The notes under the pieces were generated by a model that saw only the letters and a program-made list of their open reading frames with translations, was not told the origin of the DNA and ran no database searches. From Candidatus Uhrbacteria bacterium (GTDB lineage Bacteria > Patescibacteriota > Patescibacteriia > UBA9934), in NCBI GenBank assembly GCA_003453595.1, contig DMOG01000029.1:1-25914 (forward strand): a stretch of DNA of 25,914 bases, read 5' to 3'. The position numbers were made by a program, and so were the translations under genes. Within the stretch, counting starts at the first letter, position 1. Each line of letters opens with the position of its first letter. Positions 21,201-25,914 of the stretch are shown one piece after another.

Positions 21201-22237
21201 TGCCAACATATGTAAGTAATGAGAACGGATCGGTTTCAATTGGTGATCCGCTAACAACATCGTCAAAGCCAGGTTATGCCATGAAGGCGACTCAAGCTGG
21301 TCCAATCGTTGGTTATGCTATGGAAGCATTCTCTGGAGCAGTCGGTTCGATTTCCGTTTTTGTCCGTCCTTCTTACTTTGATGGTCAAGGCGCTGATCTT
21401 TCTGATAATTCGATTACCCAGGTGGCCTCATCAAGCACATTGGACCTTTCCGGAATTGTGAATCTAAGTGGAGGTAGTTTGCTTTCAGTTGGATCAATTG
21501 CAGGAATTGGGAATGTTTGGTCAATTTCTGAAGACGGAACAATCAAGACCGGTGGCAGGTTTGTGGAAAGTATAAAGTCATACGGTGGAGAGCAAATCGA
21601 AGCCTATGCGGTTGTTTCGCCACAAACAACCATCGAGCTTTCTGGTACCATCAAGCTCCAAAATGGTCGAGCGCATGTAATCTTTGCGGATGTTGACCCT
21701 AATTTTGAAAAAATAATTGATAATCTTTCCACCTACCGCGTATTTTTGACAGCTGACGCCCAAACCGGGTCACTCTACGCTATAAATAGAGATACTGACG
21801 GTTTTATCATTAGAGATAATGAGGAAAGTAATGGCGCAAATGTTGATTGGCTAGTGATTGCTTATCACAAGGATTACGCACCTGACGCGGAAGTGGAGAA
21901 GGATAATATTTTGGAGGTTGAGGAGGTTGAGGACCAAGAGGTTGTTGATGAAGGAATCGGAGAAGAGGTTGAGGGTCAGGATGTCATCGAGGTTATTGAT
22001 GATGAGGTTGAGGACGAAGAAGTTGGGGAGGTTATTGTTGAAGAGGTTATCGATGAAGAGGTTGAGGAGGTTAAGGACCAAGAAGTTGTTGATGAAGGAA
22101 TCGGAGAAGAGGTCGAGGGTCAGGATGTCATCGAGGTTATTGATGATGAGGTTGCGGGAGAAGATGTTATCGAAGATGACGCTACTGAGCCGATTGAGCA
22201 AATAGTTCCAGAACAAGTCACTGAATCAATTGAGTAA
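18203..22237 (+). CDS. Large secreted fibre/adhesin-like protein
   Basis: A 1344-aa surface protein. Signal segment about 14-38 (AAMLLLILFAIFSSHAIFIKQIFAA). An N-terminal domain (about 40-160: PPRMISYQGRILN, DGLFTQNLGD, LTPRKRLVASPYAMNADMLDG) is shared, in my recollection, by many CPR and Bacteroidetes fibre-like proteins. Low-complexity Gly/Ser/Thr beta repeats run to about 660. Two related modules follow at about 671-795 and 932-1055, each opening with DYAELF or YDFAEMF, then a GDV/GEV strand, a G-V/I-S turn, VPVALLGQVPVKV or VPIALSGRVPTYV, and ending in VYVQP or VFVRP. They recall phage tail-fibre auto-cleaving chaperone domains. A C-terminal conserved part (about 1110-1228) is followed by a roughly 110-residue Glu/Asp/Val tail. 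ATG 18203 is preferred over GTG 18185, which gives a worse signal peptide. Confidence 0.78.
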   Translation: MKEKTKLFLNGRQAAMLLLILFAIFSSHAIFIKQIFAAAEPPRMISYQGRILNANSVPISDATIDMIFELYGSLAGADCLWSNSDSNCVTATAKTVTLTDGLFTQNLGDTGDSFAAIPTTVFDDASVYLQVTIDGELLTPRKRLVASPYAMNADMLDGLDSTNFFGLGSDNSITGANDFTGSTFSGALPLVFEGATVDAFETTFAITDPTVSDKTITFQDASGTVAFLNDIGWTDSGSTVYTTTSTDDIAIGGATAAASEFGFVPSTGTMYLGDGATNPIINFKDSTAGQGDITFNADNWEFSGGDIIHSGDLVYGATPLDTYSMKSTATISTSANGGAGTYQAYQIYGQVTNSSVEVAGNLLVPTGIGGKAINNTLGVVERLIGTQGIAYNNSTAALPVDTAMYGLHGLSINVGAGTTIPLAIGTYGEVQGNAGTITDAVGVYGSITAGAGTLTRSYAGYFSNTSNGTTRHGIYATASGGASNYAGYFYGSAVHIDNTSTPSSATYAQGAGDLYIYDQLEVDGTGATGGFITSIVNSSLTTGSALYISRDDSVTDYINTSAGLVSLSMGDSASTGNTLYTTNAGTGYSLYVNQIGDQQAMYVTAFGTTDYIASFFNDGNADTNMGISIQACLDLNPTAACDYLMFKDGNGTVLGAVEGNGAGGVTNASAGSDYAELFSGSLPSFTQGDVIGLDLSGNAILASDANKMIGVYSIAPNTLGNWFDGWKETGAYVPVALLGQVPVKVNDEGGAISAGDYLTLSSVSGTARKATGVGYVIGRALESHLTGSGMINVYVQPKWQAINVLAQDGSMTSVGTDLVLDLVGTADAVTPGLDSYGLMLRGSGWDGASAQDISMGLVNSVTDASNYQLSFRNTDQTEVGFINQDGDMAISGRLYPSDRGALQTDKYIYYDGSSGLGGDFMRTNASGWGSGSYDFAEMFPVAEPVAPGEVVVFANSKDSVKRSTGTTYDAKIAGIVSTQPGFLAGNNIDGHVPIALSGRVPTYVSNENGSVSIGDPLTTSSKPGYAMKATQAGPIVGYAMEAFSGAVGSISVFVRPSYFDGQGADLSDNSITQVASSSTLDLSGIVNLSGGSLLSVGSIAGIGNVWSISEDGTIKTGGRFVESIKSYGGEQIEAYAVVSPQTTIELSGTIKLQNGRAHVIFADVDPNFEKIIDNLSTYRVFLTADAQTGSLYAINRDTDGFIIRDNEESNGANVDWLVIAYHKDYAPDAEVEKDNILEVEEVEDQEVVDEGIGEEVEGQDVIEVIDDEVEDEEVGEVIVEEVIDEEVEEVKDQEVVDEGIGEEVEGQDVIEVIDDEVAGEDVIEDDATEPIEQIVPEQVTESIE
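21923..22154 (+). repeat. 88-bp direct repeat encoding the acidic tail
   Basis: 21923-22010 and 22067-22154 match at 85 of 88 positions by eye, at a 144-bp (48-codon) offset, and encode VVDEGIGEEVEGQDVIEVID twice. The stretch between them is a third, degenerate Glu-Val-rich region. Confidence 0.85.
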
Positions 22238-22242
22238 ATTTT

Positions 22243-24606
22243 ATGATTATAAATGATCTCTTGCATAGGCGAGAACATCGTCTCGTTTTATTCTCGCAAT
22301 CCATAGCTCGATTTTTCTTTTTGCTGGCAGTCGTGCTAGTCCCGATCGCTTACCTTCCATGGACATCAGAAGCATTGGAGATTAATAAGCAAACATTATT
22401 GGTTCTTTGCTCTATTATCGCTTTTCTAGCATGGGTCAGCTCGCTTATTATTCAAAAAGCATTAGTTGTAAAAAAAACCTGGGTTTATGGTTTGTTGCTT
22501 GCCTTTTTTGCAAGTATTTTAATTTCTACAATTTTTTCTCTATTCCAATATCAAAGCTGGTTTGGATCCTCAGGGCAGGAATACACCAGTTTGTTGACCT
22601 GGCTTTCATGCATGGTTCTTTTGCTTGTTGGGTTAAATGTTGTTAGCCAAGAAACACTACCGAAGTTTATTCAAGCATTGATTATCCCAGCCTCAGTAAT
22701 ATTGCTTTTGCAAGTATTAGCTATTTTCAACATTGTCATTTTACAGCAGAATTTTATTGGTGCTCCAAACGCACTTGGGGTTTATAGCACTGTCATGTCT
22801 GCTCTTTCTTTTTCACTATTATTTAACATTAGGGAATTGCCAAAGAGTTTATTTACGGGAGTGGCCGGTTTTGCAACTCGAGTTTCCAGTTACGCCATAA
22901 TTCCATTTTCCATTTTTATTCTTTACGCTCTTGATTACTGGTTGCTCTGGGCGCTATTTGTAATTGTAATCTGCGCCTTCTTTGTTAGCTCTTTTTCAAA
23001 TCGCATAACAGCCATTAAAGGGAAAAAGCTATTTTTGTTAGTAGCACTGCTTGTCGCCTGTTTGATATTTATCTTTGTTTCAACGCCTGGAAAAATTAGT
23101 AGTCCACCAGAGTTGGCACCAACGACCTTAACAAGTTGGCAAATTTCCCAAAAAACATTGTCAGAAAATTCATGGTTATTTGGGTCAGGTCCTGGCACAT
23201 ATGAAATTAATTTTCAAAAATATAAGCCCGAGGTCTTAAATAATTCAGTTTTGTGGGATACAGTCTTTAATCGCTCATCAAGCCATGCTCTGACAATGCT
23301 AACAACCATGGGCTGGGCAACTGTATTCTTGTATTTATTACTGGTTATTTCAATTCTGGTTAACGGATTTAAGATAGTTTTAAATAGTCGCGGGGCTGAA
23401 CATCAGTTATATCTAGGGCTCTTATTGGCATGGCTATGTTTGGCAATATCACAATTATTCTATTCCTCAGACATGACATTGCAGACAGTATTTTGGTTGC
23501 TTAGTGCAATGATCTTAGGGATTAGCTATAAAGAGGAAAAAGGAATTGCCTTTGATAAGTCACAAGTGCATTTATTTTTTGCCATTTTTATTGGTATCGT
23601 TTGCGCTTTAACTATTTTGATCGTTGGTTTTCTAACAGCCTCTAGGTATGGGTCTGACATTGCTTATGCTAAAGCCATAACAAACAGTAGGTCAGGAGGC
23701 TCAACAGACGAGGTTATAAAACAGTTAATAACAGCTCAATCATTAAATAAGTGGAACGATGTGTATGCTAGGAATTTAGCATTTGCGTATTTGTATAAAA
23801 GCGGGGAGTTGCTCTCAGACACATCAGTAAACCCAGAAATCGTTTTTAGTTATATTGACCAAGGCACCAGTAATGCAATCAAAGCAGTGCAACTAGCACC
23901 TAATGTTATTGAAAATCAGTTAATGCTCGCAGACGTATATCGAGAAATCACACCCTTTGTTTTAGGAGCAGACGAGTTTGCTATATTAGCTTATCAGTCA
24001 GCCATATTGCTGGCCCCGACAAATCCAAAGTATTACTTGGCGCTTGGACAGGGATATTTGGCACAGGCTGATGCCCTTGCCTCAATCATCGGTGGCGATG
24101 ATGAGACTTTAGCCGATTCGTCAATACAGGCCAGACTGCTCGCATTAACAAATGCGATTGAGGCCATGAATACTGCGCTTTCCTTAAAGAGCGACTATGC
24201 GCCAGCTCAATACTATTTAGCACTTGCCTATGAGCGTCAAGGTAATCTTTCCGAAGCAATCGCTCGAATAAAGTCATTACAAGCCGATAACCCATATGAT
24301 GCTAACCTAGTGCTCCAGCTTGGATTTTTGTATTTACAGCAAGGAAAATTAGATGACGCCCAAACAGAGCTCGAGTATGTTGTTAATTTATCGCCAGATT
24401 ATAGTAACGCTCGTTGGTTTTTATCATCTGTTTACGAACAGCAAGGAAATATAGAGGGAGCAATTGAGGAGGTACAGAAAGTATTAGAACTTAATCCTGA
24501 TAATGTGCTAATCACAGAAAGACTTGAGCGTTTGCAGGCAGGATTGGTGACAGAAGAAGAACTTGTTCCCCTTGAGGAAATTGAGACTTTAGATTTAGTT
24601 GAGTAA
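22243..24606 (+). CDS. O-antigen-ligase-like polytopic protein with C-terminal TPRs
   Basis: A 787-aa protein. About 11-12 hydrophobic spans occupy residues about 15-465. The periplasm-facing loop of the Wzy/WaaL class is recognisable: WLFGSGPGTYEINFQKYKP...NRSSSHALTMLTTMGW, with the GSGPGT and SSxxL elements usual in these CPR proteins. The C-terminal 300 residues are soluble helical repeats: clear TPR units at about 645-680 (APAQYYLALAYERQGNLSEAIARI), 680-715 (ANLVLQLGFLYLQQGKLDDAQTELE) and 715-750 (SNARWFLSSVYEQQGNIEGAIEEV). Such enzymes move a lipid-linked glycan to an acceptor, or a sugar chain to protein. It starts 5 nt after the preceding stop, in the surface operon, which suggests the surface proteins or the cell envelope as acceptor; this is inference. 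Confidence 0.85.
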   Translation: MIINDLLHRREHRLVLFSQSIARFFFLLAVVLVPIAYLPWTSEALEINKQTLLVLCSIIAFLAWVSSLIIQKALVVKKTWVYGLLLAFFASILISTIFSLFQYQSWFGSSGQEYTSLLTWLSCMVLLLVGLNVVSQETLPKFIQALIIPASVILLLQVLAIFNIVILQQNFIGAPNALGVYSTVMSALSFSLLFNIRELPKSLFTGVAGFATRVSSYAIIPFSIFILYALDYWLLWALFVIVICAFFVSSFSNRITAIKGKKLFLLVALLVACLIFIFVSTPGKISSPPELAPTTLTSWQISQKTLSENSWLFGSGPGTYEINFQKYKPEVLNNSVLWDTVFNRSSSHALTMLTTMGWATVFLYLLLVISILVNGFKIVLNSRGAEHQLYLGLLLAWLCLAISQLFYSSDMTLQTVFWLLSAMILGISYKEEKGIAFDKSQVHLFFAIFIGIVCALTILIVGFLTASRYGSDIAYAKAITNSRSGGSTDEVIKQLITAQSLNKWNDVYARNLAFAYLYKSGELLSDTSVNPEIVFSYIDQGTSNAIKAVQLAPNVIENQLMLADVYREITPFVLGADEFAILAYQSAILLAPTNPKYYLALGQGYLAQADALASIIGGDDETLADSSIQARLLALTNAIEAMNTALSLKSDYAPAQYYLALAYERQGNLSEAIARIKSLQADNPYDANLVLQLGFLYLQQGKLDDAQTELEYVVNLSPDYSNARWFLSSVYEQQGNIEGAIEEVQKVLELNPDNVLITERLERLQAGLVTEEELVPLEEIETLDLVE

Positions 24607-24629
24607 TAAGAAATAAAAAGTTTAAAACA

Positions 24630-24667
24630 CGACCGCCCGGCCTCCTTTGGAGATCGGGCGTAGTTGT
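24630..24667. terminator. Convergent terminator after the surface operon
   Basis: CGCCCG (24634-24639) pairs with CGGGCG (24655-24660), with an inner CTCC/GGAG pair. Plus side: TAGTTGTATTTTAG. Minus side: GTCGTGTTTTAAAC. It serves both the operon and the caspase-like gene that face each other. Confidence 0.7.
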
Positions 24668-24677
24668 ATTTTAGATT

Positions 24678-25784
24678 TTACCAGCGAGCCGTGAGGCTCA
24701 AGCTGGTATTTTTGGGCGATAGGATCAGGCCTCCGCCTAGTCCGATAACGCCCAGGGCGCTTGACCCCCGGGTTACCCACAAGAAGGTGTTGCGCACCAA
24801 GATCGCGGAGTCATACTCGTCGCGATCCTGGTAGCAGACCTCTTCCAGGCATTTTTGCGCGCGCCACGAAAGCGCGTAACTCACTCCACTCATGGCGAGC
24901 ATCGAGGCTCCGCCGATGATGGCGGTGCGCTTGAGTGCCGGCGAAGTTGTCGGTCGCCATGAGCTTGGCTCTGGCAGAAGCACAGCAACCCCTTGACGCT
25001 TGAGTGTGAGAATCGGTTCGGCCGCCGACTTCCACTCGCCGCGTGCACCGGGAGGTGTTCCAGCCTCGGCATTGATCTGTGCGACCATGTAGCGGTTGAT
25101 CTCGCCAGGCGTGATCGCACCGTCACCGTTGTCGTCAGCCGCACCGCCCAGCGCACGGGCAAGCGTGTTGCCAAACAGGTTCGGGTTCTGTGGCCAAACC
25201 CCGACGATGGGAGCATAGGAGAGCGACAGGTATTTCCCTGGCACATCTGATGCGATTGGGCCCGCGGTCGTCATCGATTGCGGATCGCTATCAGACACGA
25301 GGTCGAGCTTAATGTTGAGTGACGCATCGAGCAACATGACGACCTGCACGCCGTTCTTGGACAGGACTGACGAGAGCTCGTCAATCCGAATCGATGTGTC
25401 TGCCAGGGCGTTTACGGTGAAGGAGGAATCATAGGTGAGCAACATCGGATCTCCGAAATCGCCCCCCACGCCCAATCCGGTGAATGAGAACAGGATGGTG
25501 TCGCCTTCCTGGGCGCACTCTTGGATCTGCCTGGCCGAGGCCAGGATGTTGGCGCGGGTGGCGTCTTGCTCCTTGCACAAATTGCTGATTTGCGAGAACG
25601 GCATGGACTCATAGAGAGCCAGCACATTCTTGGAACAGAGAGCTGTCGCGCCAGGGCGCGACAGCTCCGAATCGGCAAAGCTCTCGGTGGCAACCAAGAG
25701 CCCGTAAGTCTTGTGGACTGCGATCATCGGCTCCTGTGCGAACACGGAGCCGATGAGGACGATGAGTACGAGGATGATGGACAT
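24678..25784 (-). CDS. Secreted caspase-fold pseudoenzyme with EF-hand-like loop, GC-rich
   Basis: A 368-aa protein. Signal peptide about 1-16 (MSIILVLIVLIGSVFAQ). Caspase-like (C14/metacaspase) fold about 25-250: YGLLVATESFADSELSRPGA, ATRANILASARQIQECAQEGDTILFSF, then FTGLGVGG where active members have SGHG, and VVMLLDASLNI where they have LDACHS. Both the catalytic His and Cys are therefore replaced (Leu, Ser). NLFGNTLARALGG and DDNGDGAITPGE follow; the latter has the canonical EF-hand ligand pattern (D-x-N-x-D-G-x-I-T-x2-E). Two hydrophobic segments (about 290-310 and 340-360) close the protein. The ATG at 25784 has AGGAG seven bases upstream. One coding line (25021-25080) is 67% G+C. Monocistronic with a consensus promoter. 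Confidence 0.8.
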   Translation of the reverse strand: MSIILVLIVLIGSVFAQEPMIAVHKTYGLLVATESFADSELSRPGATALCSKNVLALYESMPFSQISNLCKEQDATRANILASARQIQECAQEGDTILFSFTGLGVGGDFGDPMLLTYDSSFTVNALADTSIRIDELSSVLSKNGVQVVMLLDASLNIKLDLVSDSDPQSMTTAGPIASDVPGKYLSLSYAPIVGVWPQNPNLFGNTLARALGGAADDNGDGAITPGEINRYMVAQINAEAGTPPGARGEWKSAAEPILTLKRQGVAVLLPEPSSWRPTTSPALKRTAIIGGASMLAMSGVSYALSWRAQKCLEEVCYQDRDEYDSAILVRNTFLWVTRGSSALGVIGLGGGLILSPKNTSLSLTARW

Positions 25785-25856
25785 TGCTGTCTCCTGGCTG
25801 GGGTTTTGTTGCGCGAGATGCGAAATCTATGTTGAAGTGAAAAGGACTGGCTAAAA

Positions 25857-25885
25857 AGAGTAGGCGCAAACAGCACTTTTGTCAA
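25857..25885 (-). promoter_or_regulatory. Consensus promoter of the caspase-fold gene
   Basis: Minus strand: TTGACA (25885-25880), exactly 17 bp, TACTCT (25862-25857). Predicted start near 25850, leaving a leader of about 65 nt with the AGGAG site. The remaining 25886-25914 holds nothing recognised. Confidence 0.75.
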
Positions 25886-25914
25886 TCAGATCCGCAGTAG
25901 ATAATAAATAAGTG

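Noticed and set aside
21851..22216. Antisense and other-frame ORFs across the acidic tail
   Set aside because: They are Asn/Leu- or Arg-rich shadows created by the GAGGTT-type repeat.
1..25914. Alternative genetic code with TGA as Gly or Trp
   Set aside because: TGA ends the NUDIX, 75-aa and NYN genes at expected lengths, and no in-frame TGA interrupts conserved proteins.
1..25914. Prophage or insertion sequence
   Set aside because: No integrase, transposase, terminal inverted repeats or phage structural set was found; the fibre-like modules sit in a signal-peptide protein within a surface operon.

Overview
The window looks like a piece of a Candidate Phyla Radiation (Patescibacteria, Parcubacteria-like) chromosome; this placement is inferred from gene style, not from a marker tree. 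Supporting signs are: an AT-rich background (about 40% G+C in sampled housekeeping lines); very short spacers; single-copy housekeeping genes (polA, holA, rpsT, xth, gpmI, rmuC) scattered among small lone genes; a TrmB-family regulator; and a large block of CPR-style surface proteins. TGA is used as a stop codon, so this is not a code-25 lineage (Gracilibacteria/SR1). No mobile element, CRISPR array or rRNA is visible.

Layout. 1-1184: a slipin (SPFH membrane protein) gene with a structured leader, then tRNA-Arg(UCU) and tRNA-His(GUG). 1185-3150: a GC-rich orphan gene on the minus strand, divergent from a NUDIX hydrolase/exonuclease III pair, with a 16-bp tandem repeat between the two promoters. 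3183-5914 (minus): TrmB-like regulator, a 75-aa protein and the gpmI phosphoglycerate mutase. 6054-6431: a GC-rich orphan membrane protein. 6694-9273: DNA polymerase I lacking proofreading residues. 9312-10570: two divergent orphan genes (NYN-domain protein and an unknown). 10702-12005: holA and rpsT. 12049-13167 (minus): rmuC. 13249-13325: tRNA-Arg(CCU). 13476-13950: an AT-rich gap with two DnaA-box-like sites and inverted repeats. 13951-24606: a one-direction surface operon. 24678-25784 (minus): a GC-rich secreted caspase-fold protein that has lost both catalytic residues.

Two themes stand out. First, the surface operon joins a secreted WxL-like protein, a membrane-anchored Ig-like partner resembling the DUF916/DUF3324 class, an 814-aa receptor-like protein with a Pro/Glu stalk and carboxypeptidase-regulatory-like domains on both sides of the membrane, a 1344-aa fibre/adhesin-like protein, and an O-antigen-ligase-like polytopic protein fused to TPRs. 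Together they read as a cell-surface assembly and possibly glycosylation system. Second, the window mixes two gene styles: AT-rich genes whose start codon sits 2-3 nt after the predicted transcription start (leaderless), and five lone GC-rich genes of mostly unknown function, each with its own GC-rich terminator and most with a strong Shine-Dalgarno sequence and a recognisable promoter behind a leader of about 25-80 nt. The second class looks like independently acquired or independently regulated cassettes.
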